In this document: in pieces, positions 57,044-64,000 of the stretch
Position numbering within the stretch: the first letter of the stretch is position 1
Layout of the letters: the number at the start of each line of letters is the position of its first letter
DNA from: Rathayibacter sp. VKM Ac-2759
Lineage (GTDB): Bacteria > Actinomycetota > Actinomycetes > Actinomycetales > Microbacteriaceae
NCBI RefSeq assembly: GCF_009834225.1
Contig: NZ_CP047176.1
Span: 1,736,001 to 1,800,000 of the forward strand
Direction of reading: 5' to 3'
Length of the DNA: 64,000 bases
Made by a program: the position numbers and the translations under genes
The notes under the pieces: generated by a model
What the model was told of the DNA's origin: nothing
The model's input: the letters and a program-made list of their open reading frames with translations, nothing else
The model's database searches: none

Positions 57044-59023
57044 ATGGCGGGCGCCGATCCTGCGGGGGCCGCGCCCGTCGCGCGGGTCCTCCTCGACTCC
57101 CCACTGCCGCAGCTCGACCGGCTGCTCGACTACGCGATCCCCGAGGCGATGCGCGCCGAGGTGCGGCCGGGCGTGCGCGTGCGCGTCCCGCTGCGGACGG
57201 GCGGGCGGATCGCCGACGCCTTCGTCGTCGAGGTGGGCGAGGGCTCCGAGCACGCCGGCGCGCTGAGCGCGATCGAGGAGCTCGTCTCGCCGCTGCCCGT
57301 GCTGACGCCCGAGGTCTGGGCGCTGGCGCGGCGGGTGGCCGACCGCGCCTCCGGCGGGGCGAGCGATGTGCTGCGGCTCGCCGTGCCGCGCCGGCACGTG
57401 CGGGTCGAGCGCGCGTTCCTCGCCGACGAGCAACCGAGCGCACCGGTGCCGATCGAGGCGCGCGGGGTCTCCGGCTACCCGGCCGACTCCTTCGCGTCGC
57501 TCGGCGGCGGCGGGCGGCTCGCGGTCGGCGCCGTGCCGACCCCGGTGCGGCTCGACTCCGGCGCGTGGGTCGGCGGCTGGGCCCTCACCCTCGCCGAGCT
57601 CGCCCGCGACACGCTCGCGGGAGGCCGCGACGCGATCCTCGCCGTCCCGGACTACCGCGACCAGGAGCAGCTCGAGCTCGCCCTCGCCGAGACGGTGCCG
57701 GCCGAGTCGGTGGTGCGCCTCGACGCCCGGCAGAAGGGCGCCGGGCGCTACGCCGCGTTCCTCGGCTGCCTGCGGCCCGGCCCCCGGGTGGTCGTCGGCA
57801 ACCGCTCCGTCGTGTACGCGCCCTCCTCCGCCCTCGGGCTGATCGCGCTCTGGGACGACGGCGATCCGCTGTTCGCCGAGCCGCTGGCTCCCTACGCGCA
57901 CGCCCGCGACGTCGCACTGGTGCGCCAGGAGCAGAGCGGAGCCGGGTTGGTGCTGCTCGGCAACACCCGGACCGTCGACGTGGAGCGGCTCGTCGAGATC
58001 GGTTTCGCCGCCGAGGTCGCGCCCCGGCCCTCGAAGCGACCGCACGTCGTCCCCACCGCTCAGCAGCCGTCGGCCGACGAGCACGACGCCGCGGCGCGCA
58101 TCCCGTCGTCGGCGTGGCGCCAGGCCCGGATCGGGCTCGACAGCGGCCCGGTGCTGGTCCAGGTCGGGCGGCCCGGCTACGCGCCGGTCGTGGCGTGCGC
58201 CCGCTGCCGCACGGTGGCGCGCTGCAACCGCTGCCAGGGCCCGCTCGCCGTGCACTCCGCGGGCGCCCGGCCGAGCTGCGGCTGGTGCGGGCTGATCGCG
58301 GCGGAGTGGACCTGCTCGGTCTGCGAGGCCACGTCGCTGCGGCTGGTGACCCTCGGCGCCGGGCGCACCGCGGAGGAGCTCGGCCGCGCCTTCCCCGGGG
58401 CGAAGGTGGTCGTGGCCGACGGTCAGCGGCCGGTGCTGACCCTCCCCGACGAACCCGCGCTCGTCGTCGCCACCCGCGGGGCGGAGCCGCGGGTCGACGG
58501 CGGCTACCACGCCGTGCTCCTGCTCGACGGCGAGCGGATGCTCGCGCGCGAGAGCCTGCGCGTCGCCGACGACGCCCTGCGCACGTGGTCGAACGCCGCC
58601 GCACTCGCGCGCCCCGGAGCCCCGGTGCTCCTGGTCGGCGTCGGCGGCCGCCTCGCGACCGCCCTCGCGACCTGGCGGCAGGCCGAGTACCTCCGCGGCG
58701 AGCTGGTCGAGCGCCGGTCGCTGCGCTTCCCGCCCGCGGTGCGGCTCGCGACGGTCAGCGGCGACGCCCACGCGGTCGAGGAGGCGCTCGAGACGCTCGA
58801 CGAGTCCGATCGCCACGAGGTGCTCGGCCCGGTGGGCCTCGAGGACGGCTCCGTCCGGGCCATCGTGCGCTTCGACTACGCTCGCGGAGCAGAGGTGGCC
58901 GCCCGCCTGCGGGCCGCGGTCATCCGCAACGCCACCCGTCGCCGCCGCCCGCCGACCACACCGGGCCGCTTCCGCCCGGCCCCGAAGCTCCGCGTGCGCC
59001 TCGACGACCCCGACATCCTCTGA
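57044..59023 (+). CDS. priA: Actinobacterial PriA-type primosomal protein, helicase motifs degenerate
   Basis: The 659-residue protein aligns with PriA at its N-terminal 3'-DNA-binding domain (VARVLLDSPLPQLDRLLDYAIP) and at the zinc region (CARCRTVARCNRCQGPL, CGWCG, CSVC). The Walker A (GSGKT) is absent, its place filled by sequence around RDAILAVPDYRDQEQ, and the DEEH box reads WDDGD. Actinobacterial PriA proteins share this loss, so DNA unwinding is unlikely; a structural role in replication restart is inferred. ATG at 57044. Confidence 0.88.
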   Translation: MAGADPAGAAPVARVLLDSPLPQLDRLLDYAIPEAMRAEVRPGVRVRVPLRTGGRIADAFVVEVGEGSEHAGALSAIEELVSPLPVLTPEVWALARRVADRASGGASDVLRLAVPRRHVRVERAFLADEQPSAPVPIEARGVSGYPADSFASLGGGGRLAVGAVPTPVRLDSGAWVGGWALTLAELARDTLAGGRDAILAVPDYRDQEQLELALAETVPAESVVRLDARQKGAGRYAAFLGCLRPGPRVVVGNRSVVYAPSSALGLIALWDDGDPLFAEPLAPYAHARDVALVRQEQSGAGLVLLGNTRTVDVERLVEIGFAAEVAPRPSKRPHVVPTAQQPSADEHDAAARIPSSAWRQARIGLDSGPVLVQVGRPGYAPVVACARCRTVARCNRCQGPLAVHSAGARPSCGWCGLIAAEWTCSVCEATSLRLVTLGAGRTAEELGRAFPGAKVVVADGQRPVLTLPDEPALVVATRGAEPRVDGGYHAVLLLDGERMLARESLRVADDALRTWSNAAALARPGAPVLLVGVGGRLATALATWRQAEYLRGELVERRSLRFPPAVRLATVSGDAHAVEEALETLDESDRHEVLGPVGLEDGSVRAIVRFDYARGAEVAARLRAAVIRNATRRRRPPTTPGRFRPAPKLRVRLDDPDIL

Positions 59024-59038
59024 TCCCTGGAGCCCCCC

Positions 59039-59950
59039 GTGCGCCTCGTCTTCGCCGGCACGCCGGCCGCCGCCGTCCCGACTCTGCGCGCCCTCGCCGA
59101 CTCCGAGCACGAGGTCGTCGCGGTCGTCACGCGCGAGGACGCCCCCGTCGGCCGCAAGCGCGTGCTCACGCCCTCGCCGGTCGCGACCACCGCCGTCGAG
59201 CTGGGCCTCCCGGTGATCCGGGCGAACCGGCTCGACGAGGCGGTCACCGACCGGGTCGCGGCCCTCGAGCCCGACCTCGGCGTCATCGTCGCGTACGGCG
59301 GACTCGTGAGGGAGCGCCTCCTCGCCGTGCCGCGGCTCGGCTGGATCAACCTGCACTTCTCGCTCCTGCCGCGCTGGCGGGGTGCGGCACCGGTGCAGCG
59401 CGCGCTGATGGCGGGGGAGTCGCCCATCGGGGCGAGCGTGTTCCAGCTGGTGGCCGAGCTCGACGCGGGCGACGTCTACGCCGAGGTCCCGGAGGAGGTG
59501 GGGGAGCGCTCGGCGGGCGAGCTGCTCGAGGCGCTGGCCGCCTCCGGCGCCGCCCTGACCCTCTCGGTCGTCGACTCCCTCGACGCCGGGACGGCCGTCG
59601 CCGTTCCGCAGACGGGCGAGGTCACGCTCGCGCCCAAGCTCGACGTCTCGGACGGTCGCCTCGACTGGAGCGCACCGTCGGCGCGGATCCTCGCGCTCGT
59701 GCGCGGAGTGACACCGGAGCCCGGAGCCTCCACCGCGGTCGGCGAGGCGCGGCTGAAGGTCCTCGCGCTGCGGACGGCCGGCGAGGCGCCGTCCCTCGCT
59801 CCGGGCGAGGTGCGGCTCGACGCGGGCCGGGCGCTGGTGGGCACCGGCGACGGAGCCGTCGAGCTCGTGAGCGTCCAGCCCGCGGGCAAGAACCCGATGC
59901 CCGGCGCCGCCTGGGCGAGGGGCCTGCGCGAGAGCACGGTGCTCGCGTGA
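59039..59950 (+). CDS. fmt: Methionyl-tRNA formyltransferase
   Basis: The 303-residue enzyme formylates initiator tRNA. Seen: MRLVFAGTPAAAVPTLRAL, the catalytic signature INLHFSLLPRWRGAAPVQRAL with Asn/His, GASVFQLVAELDAGDVYAE, and a C-terminal OB domain with LAPKLDVSDGRLDW. GTG at 59039 follows GGAGCC. The stop overlaps rsmB by 4 bases. Confidence 0.95.
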   Translation: MRLVFAGTPAAAVPTLRALADSEHEVVAVVTREDAPVGRKRVLTPSPVATTAVELGLPVIRANRLDEAVTDRVAALEPDLGVIVAYGGLVRERLLAVPRLGWINLHFSLLPRWRGAAPVQRALMAGESPIGASVFQLVAELDAGDVYAEVPEEVGERSAGELLEALAASGAALTLSVVDSLDAGTAVAVPQTGEVTLAPKLDVSDGRLDWSAPSARILALVRGVTPEPGASTAVGEARLKVLALRTAGEAPSLAPGEVRLDAGRALVGTGDGAVELVSVQPAGKNPMPGAAWARGLRESTVLA

Positions 59951-61314
59951 GCGCCGTGGCGGCCGCCCGGCAGGTCGCGTACGACGTCCTCCGCGCGGTG
60001 AGCGGCTCCGACGCCTACGCGAACCTGGTGCTCCCTGCGCGGATCCGCGCGGCGGGCCTCTCTCCCGCCGACGCCGGTCTCGCGACCGAGCTCTGCTACG
60101 GCACGCTGCGCCTCTCCGGCTACTACGACCGCGTCATCGCCCTCGCCGCCGGCCGCGCCGTGGACGCGATCGACGCGCCCGTGCTCGACGCCCTGCGCCT
60201 GGGCGTGCACCAGCTGCTCGGGACCCGCGTCGCCCCGCACGCCGCCGTCAACGAGAGCGTCGCGCTCGTCGCGGCCGACTCGTCCCGGGGCGCGGTCGCC
60301 TTCGCCAACGCCGTGCTGCGCACGGTGTCCCGCTCGAGCGCCGAGGAGTGGCGCGAGCGGGTCTCGACCGCGGCCTCCTCCGGAGACGACCGCCTCGCCG
60401 CGCTCAGCTCGCACCCCGTCTGGATCGTGAAGGCGCTGCGCCGGGCCCTCGCCGCGGAGGGCGCGGCCGACGAGCTCGACGCGCTGCTCGCCGCCGACAA
60501 CGCCGCCCCGCGGGTGAACCTGGTGGCACTGCCCGGCCTCGCCGGGGCGGCCGAGATGCCCGACGCCGAGGGCGATCGCTACTCGCCCGTGGGGCTCGTG
60601 AGCACCGGTGGCGATCCGGAGGCGTTCCCCGCGGTCCACGAGGGCCGCGTCCGGGTGCAGGACGAGGGGTCGCAGCTGGCGGCCCTCGCCCTGTCGCGGG
60701 CGCGCCCGGTCGTCCCCGGCGAGCGCTGGCTCGACCTCTGCGCGGGGCCCGGCGGCAAGGCGGCCCTCCTCGCCGCGGAGGCGCGAGGCGGGGGAGCGAT
60801 GCTCCTCGCGAACGAGGTGGTGCCGGGGCGCGCCGGTCTGGTGCGCCAGGCGCTGGCGGCCGTCGATCCGTCGGTCGAGGTGCGCGTGGGCGACGGCCGC
60901 GAGATCGGGCGCGAGCACCCCGGTGCGTTCGACCGCATCCTCCTCGACGCCCCGTGCACCGGGCTCGGCGCGCTGCGGCGCCGCCCGGAGGCGCGCTGGC
61001 GGAAGTCGGCCGACGACGTCGCGCAGCTGGCCGCGCTGCAGGGCGAGCTGCTCGACGCCGCGCTCGAGGCGCTGGCGCCCGGCGGGCTGCTCGCGTACGT
61101 CACCTGCTCGCCGCACCTCGGCGAGACGCGGCGCGTCCTCGCGCTGGCCGAGGAGCGCCACCCGGGCGCGCTCGAGCCGCTCGACACCCCCGCGGTCCTG
61201 CGCACGATCACCCGCGAGCCGCTCCCGCTCGGCGGCGACGGGTCGCACGTGCAGCTCTGGCCGCACCGTCACGGCACCGACGCGATGTTCATCCAGCTCC
61301 TGCGCCGCACCTGA
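59947..61314 (+). CDS. rsmB: 16S rRNA m5C methyltransferase RsmB-like (Fmu/Sun)
   Basis: The 455-residue protein has an N-terminal NusB-like RNA-binding domain (about 1-135, [24 protein letters not shown]) and a SAM-dependent methyltransferase domain with [14 protein letters not shown] and the two catalytic Cys motifs [19 protein letters not shown] and [13 protein letters not shown]. It methylates a cytosine of 16S rRNA. GTG overlaps the fmt stop. Confidence 0.93.
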   Translation: MSAVAAARQVAYDVLRAVSGSDAYANLVLPARIRAAGLSPADAGLATELCYGTLRLSGYYDRVIALAAGRAVDAIDAPVLDALRLGVHQLLGTRVAPHAAVNESVALVAADSSRGAVAFANAVLRTVSRSSAEEWRERVSTAASSGDDRLAALSSHPVWIVKALRRALAAEGAADELDALLAADNAAPRVNLVALPGLAGAAEMPDAEGDRYSPVGLVSTGGDPEAFPAVHEGRVRVQDEGSQLAALALSRARPVVPGERWLDLCAGPGGKAALLAAEARGGGAMLLANEVVPGRAGLVRQALAAVDPSVEVRVGDGREIGREHPGAFDRILLDAPCTGLGALRRRPEARWRKSADDVAQLAALQGELLDAALEALAPGGLLAYVTCSPHLGETRRVLALAEERHPGALEPLDTPAVLRTITREPLPLGGDGSHVQLWPHRHGTDAMFIQLLRRT

Positions 61315-61356
61315 CCCGCGGAGGTTCAGCCGGGGTGAGGACCCGGGGTCCCCGCC

Positions 61357-61362
61357 TAGGCT
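61357..61362 (+). promoter_or_regulatory. -10 hexamer TAGGCT near rpe
   Basis: TAGGCT ends 7 bases before the rpe ATG. GGGAGG also lies between it and the ATG, so a longer transcript from rsmB could be read too. Confidence 0.4.
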
Positions 61363-61369
61363 GGGAGGC

Positions 61370-62038
61370 ATGCCCGCACGGATCAACCCCAGCATCCTGT
61401 CCGCCGACTTCGTCAACTTCGAGGCCGAGCTCCAGCGGATCGCGACGGCCGATCTCGTGCACGTCGACGTGATGGACAACCACTTCGTGCCCAACCTCAC
61501 CTTCGGGCTGCCGATGGTGCAGCGCCTCCAGGAGGTGTCGCCGCGCCCGCTCGACGTGCACCTGATGATCGACGACCCCGACCGCTGGGCGCCGGGCTAC
61601 GCCGAGACGGGCGCGTACTCCGTCACCTTCCACGCCGAGGCCGCGCGCGACGCGGTCGCCCTGGCGCGCCGCCTCCGCGAGATCGGCGCGCGCGCGGGCA
61701 TCGCCCTCAAGCCCAGCACCCCGGTCGACGAGTACCTCGACCTGCTGCCCGAGTTCGACCAGGTGCTCGTGATGACCGTCGAACCCGGCTTCGGCGGCCA
61801 GTCGTTCATGGCGGAGACGATGCCCAAGCTGCATGCGCTCCGCTCGGTGGTCGACCGCACGGGTCTCGACGTCTGGCTGCAGGTCGACGGCGGCATCGCC
61901 CCCGGGACGATCGAGATCGCCGCCGAGGCGGGCGCCGACACCTTCGTCGCCGGCTCCGCCGTGTTCGGCGCCGACGACCCGGAGGCGGCCATCGCCGCCC
62001 TCCGCGACACCGCGACGGCGCACCTGCACCGGCACTGA
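61370..62038 (+). CDS. rpe: Ribulose-phosphate 3-epimerase
   Basis: The 222-residue TIM barrel interconverts ribulose and xylulose 5-phosphate. Seen: [34 protein letters not shown] (metal-ligand His/Asp), [23 protein letters not shown], and [10 protein letters not shown] with VAGSAVF for phosphate. ATG at 61370 follows GGGAGGC. Confidence 0.97.
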   Translation: MPARINPSILSADFVNFEAELQRIATADLVHVDVMDNHFVPNLTFGLPMVQRLQEVSPRPLDVHLMIDDPDRWAPGYAETGAYSVTFHAEAARDAVALARRLREIGARAGIALKPSTPVDEYLDLLPEFDQVLVMTVEPGFGGQSFMAETMPKLHALRSVVDRTGLDVWLQVDGGIAPGTIEIAAEAGADTFVAGSAVFGADDPEAAIAALRDTATAHLHRH

Positions 62039-62069
62039 CCGTCCGCCCCGGGCCGCCGTCCGCGGCGTA

Positions 62070-62075
62070 TAGACT
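62070..62075 (+). promoter_or_regulatory. -10 hexamer TAGACT of a leaderless hisE promoter
   Basis: The sequence TATAGACT ends 6 bases before the hisE GTG, without any ribosome binding site in between. It is the clearest plus-strand case of the leaderless pattern. Confidence 0.6.
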
Positions 62076-62081
62076 TCCCCG

Positions 62082-62345
62082 GTGAAAACTTTCGACGACC
62101 TCTTCGCTGAGCTGGGCGAGAAGGCCGCCGCGCGCCCCGAGGGCTCGGGCACCGTCCGCGAGCTCGACGCCGGAGTGCACTTCATCGGCAAGAAGATCGT
62201 CGAGGAGGCCGCCGAGGTCTGGATGGCCGCCGAGTACGAGGGCGACGAGCGCACGGCCGAGGAGATCTCGCAGCTGCTCTACCACCTCCAGGTGCTGATG
62301 CTGGCGAAGGGCCTGTCGACCGCCGACGTCTACCGGCATCTGTGA
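62082..62345 (+). CDS. hisE: Phosphoribosyl-ATP pyrophosphatase
   Basis: The 87-residue MazG-like helical enzyme performs the second step of histidine synthesis. Seen: [34 protein letters not shown] (Glu-rich metal site EEAAEV) and [14 protein letters not shown]. The GTG at 62082 sits immediately after a -10, consistent with a leaderless message. A separate HisI must exist elsewhere. Confidence 0.95.
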   Translation: MKTFDDLFAELGEKAAARPEGSGTVRELDAGVHFIGKKIVEEAAEVWMAAEYEGDERTAEEISQLLYHLQVLMLAKGLSTADVYRHL

Positions 62346-62455
62346 GCCCGCTGCCCGCGGTCCGTCGTCGCTCAGCGCCGTCGCGTCCGCACGCACCGCG
62401 CGCCGGACGGCCCGCGCCCACCGATCCACCGTCGAGCTCCCGAGGACCTTCCGCC

Positions 62456-63325
62456 GTGACCACCACCCCTCCCGCCACGACCGCACTCCTGCGCGTGGCC
62501 GTGCCCAACAAGGGCTCCCTCTCCGAGACCGCCGGCCAGATGCTGGCCGAGGCCGGCTACGCCGGTCGCCGCGACCCCAAGGAGCTGCACGTCGTCGACG
62601 AGCGCAACGGGGTCGAGTTCTTCTACCTCCGCCCGCGCGACATCGCGACCTACGTCGGCTCCGGTGCCCTCGATGTCGGAGTGACGGGGCGGGATCTTCT
62701 CATCGACTCCGGTTCCGAGGCGCGCGAGATCGCGAGCCTGGGCTTCGCGGACTCGACGTTCCGCTTCGCCGGCCCGGCCGGCCGCTACACCGCCCTCGAG
62801 GAGATCGACGGCCTCCGCGTCGCGACCAGCTACCCCGGGCTGGTCGGCGGCTTCCTCCGTGAGCACGGCGTCGACGTCACCCTGATCCGCCTCGACGGCG
62901 CCGTCGAGTCGGCCATCCAGCTCGGAGTCGCGGATGTGATCGCCGACGTCGTCGAGACGGGCACCACGCTCCGCAAGGCCGGCCTCGAGATCTTCGGCCC
63001 CGTGATCCTCGACTCGACCGCCGTGCTGGTCTCGTCCGCGGGCGAGCCCGCCGGCATCCCCGTGCTGCTGCGCCGCCTCCAGGGCGTGCTGGTCGCCCGC
63101 GAGTACGTGCTGCTCGACTACGACTGCCCCGCCTCGCTGCTCGAGGAGGCGACCGCCATCGCGCCCGGCTTCGAGTCGCCGACCGTGTCGCCGCTGCACG
63201 ACCCCGAGTGGCTCGCCGTGCGGGTCATGGTCACCCGCGCCGACATGAACCAGGTGATGGACCGCCTCTACGACCTGGGCGCGCGCGCGATCCTCGTCAC
63301 GTCGATCCACGCCGCTCGTCTCTAG
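62456..63325 (+). CDS. hisG: ATP phosphoribosyltransferase (long form)
   Basis: The 289-residue enzyme starts histidine synthesis. Seen: LRVAVPNKGSLSETAGQML, DVGVTGRDLL, ATSYPGLVGGFL, the PRPP loop DVIADVVETGTTLRKAGL, and a C-terminal ACT-like domain (about 215-289) that binds histidine for feedback control, so no HisZ is needed. GTG at 62456 is used; an in-frame GTG at 62342 overlapping the hisE stop is an alternative but would add 38 low-complexity residues. Confidence 0.93.
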   Translation: MTTTPPATTALLRVAVPNKGSLSETAGQMLAEAGYAGRRDPKELHVVDERNGVEFFYLRPRDIATYVGSGALDVGVTGRDLLIDSGSEAREIASLGFADSTFRFAGPAGRYTALEEIDGLRVATSYPGLVGGFLREHGVDVTLIRLDGAVESAIQLGVADVIADVVETGTTLRKAGLEIFGPVILDSTAVLVSSAGEPAGIPVLLRRLQGVLVAREYVLLDYDCPASLLEEATAIAPGFESPTVSPLHDPEWLAVRVMVTRADMNQVMDRLYDLGARAILVTSIHAARL

Positions 63326-63334
63326 GGAGGCGCC

Positions 63335-64000
63335 GTGAGTCTCGCCGTCCGCGTCATCCCCTGCCTCGACGTCGCCGCCGGGCGCGTCGTCAAGGGCGTC
63401 AACTTCCAGAACCTGCGCGATGCGGGCGACCCCGTCGAGCTCGCGCGCCTCTACTTCGAGCAGGGCGCCGACGAGCTGACGTTCCTCGACGTCACCGCGA
63501 CCGTCGACGACCGCTCCACCACCTACGACGTGGTCCGCGCGACCGCCGAGCAGGTGTTCATCCCGCTCACGGTCGGAGGCGGGGTGCGCGGCGTCGAGGA
63601 CGTCTCCCGCCTGCTCGCCCACGGCGCCGACAAGGTGGGGGTCAACTCGGCCGCGATCGCCCGGCCCGAGCTCGTCGGCGAGATCGCCGACGTCTTCGGT
63701 GCGCAGGTGCTCGTCCTCTCGCTCGACGTCAAGCGGAGCGACGCCACCGCCTCCGGCTTCGTCGTCACCACCCACGGAGGCCGCCGCGAGACCACCCTCG
63801 ACGCCCTGGCCTGGGCGGCCGAGGCGGTCGAGCGCGGCGCGGGCGAGCTGCTGGTCAACTCCATCGACGCCGACGGCACCAAGCAGGGCTTCGACCTCGA
63901 GCTGATCGCCGCCATGCGCGAGCTCAGCTCCGTCCCCGTCATCGCCTCCGGGGGAGCCGGCGCCGTGGAGCACTTCGCCCCCGCGATCGAGGCCGGCGCC
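63335..64000 (+). CDS. hisF: Imidazole glycerol phosphate synthase subunit HisF, cut by the window edge
   Basis: 222 codons are present and the gene continues past the right edge. The TIM-barrel cyclase starts [21 protein letters not shown] (catalytic Asp after PCL) and shows [54 protein letters not shown] (second catalytic Asp) and [11 protein letters not shown] at 63335 follows AGGGAGG. The glutaminase partner HisH is not seen here. Adjacent to hisG, 9 bases after it. Confidence 0.97.
   Translation, partial: MSLAVRVIPCLDVAAGRVVKGVNFQNLRDAGDPVELARLYFEQGADELTFLDVTATVDDRSTTYDVVRATAEQVFIPLTVGGGVRGVEDVSRLLAHGADKVGVNSAAIARPELVGEIADVFGAQVLVLSLDVKRSDATASGFVVTTHGGRRETTLDALAWAAEAVERGAGELLVNSIDADGTKQGFDLELIAAMRELSSVPVIASGGAGAVEHFAPAIEAGA

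Overview
This window comes from a very GC-rich actinobacterial chromosome. The gene order follows the core of Streptomyces and Mycobacterium: thrS, HIT, pdxST, yebC, ruvCAB, yajC-secDF, rel, cyclophilin, then alaS, ruvX, mltG, aroECKB, efp, nusB, then pyr, gmk, rpoZ, coaBC, metK, priA, fmt, rsmB, rpe, his. Together with the compact intergenic regions and a hairpin repeat of a type I recall from Microbacteriaceae, this points to a member of that family (Rathayibacter, Clavibacter or Leifsonia relatives). The genus is an inference. No phage, insertion sequence, CRISPR array or plasmid gene was found.

Layout. Positions 1-915 hold the start of a YdjM-like membrane hydrolase gene and a tRNA cluster (Val-CAC on minus; Gly-GCC, Cys-GCA and Val-GAC on plus) with clear terminators. 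Positions 1-9.6 kb are the more variable part: two GNAT acetyltransferases, a FolP2-type pterin-binding protein coupled to a RibD-like reductase, a lactate dehydrogenase with its FadR-type regulator and two exact operators, a small-molecule kinase, a YihY membrane protein, an MFS transporter and a DUF2510 membrane protein. From 9.8 to 30 kb come thrS, AP4A phosphorylase-like HIT protein, PLP synthase (pdxST), Fpg, YebC, RuvCAB, YajC-SecDF, a rhodanese, Rel, an AbiEi-like protein, DUF349, cyclophilin, RarA and ribosomal protein S4. From 30 to 41 kb come two small membrane proteins, alaS-ruvX-mltG-aroECKB, a SHOCT protein, efp and nusB. A CtpE-like P-type ATPase then sits where Streptomyces carries bldD. 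From 44 to 62 kb lies a pyrimidine operon behind a PyrR-binding leader, running into gmk, rpoZ, coaBC, metK, priA, fmt, rsmB and rpe. The window ends in hisE, hisG and a cut hisF.

Functionally the window is mostly housekeeping: shikimate and pyrimidine biosynthesis, Holliday-junction processing, protein export, stringent response, translation factors and histidine biosynthesis. Most genes in the long plus-strand operons overlap by 1-4 bases, implying translational coupling.

The items most worth a second look are: a fusion of the actinobacterial integration host factor with guanylate kinase; a perfect SOS box with a leaderless promoter for ruvAB inside ruvC; a recurring -10 hexamer placed 6-7 bases before start codons (leaderless mRNAs), including a five-codon mini-ORF whose stop overlaps the rel start; twin FadR-type palindromes; a 95-base inverted repeat pair and a 30-base tandem repeat upstream of yebC; and a 27-bp perfect hairpin between convergent genes. 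No wholly new multi-gene system is evident. Most of the novelty is regulatory or in domain architecture.
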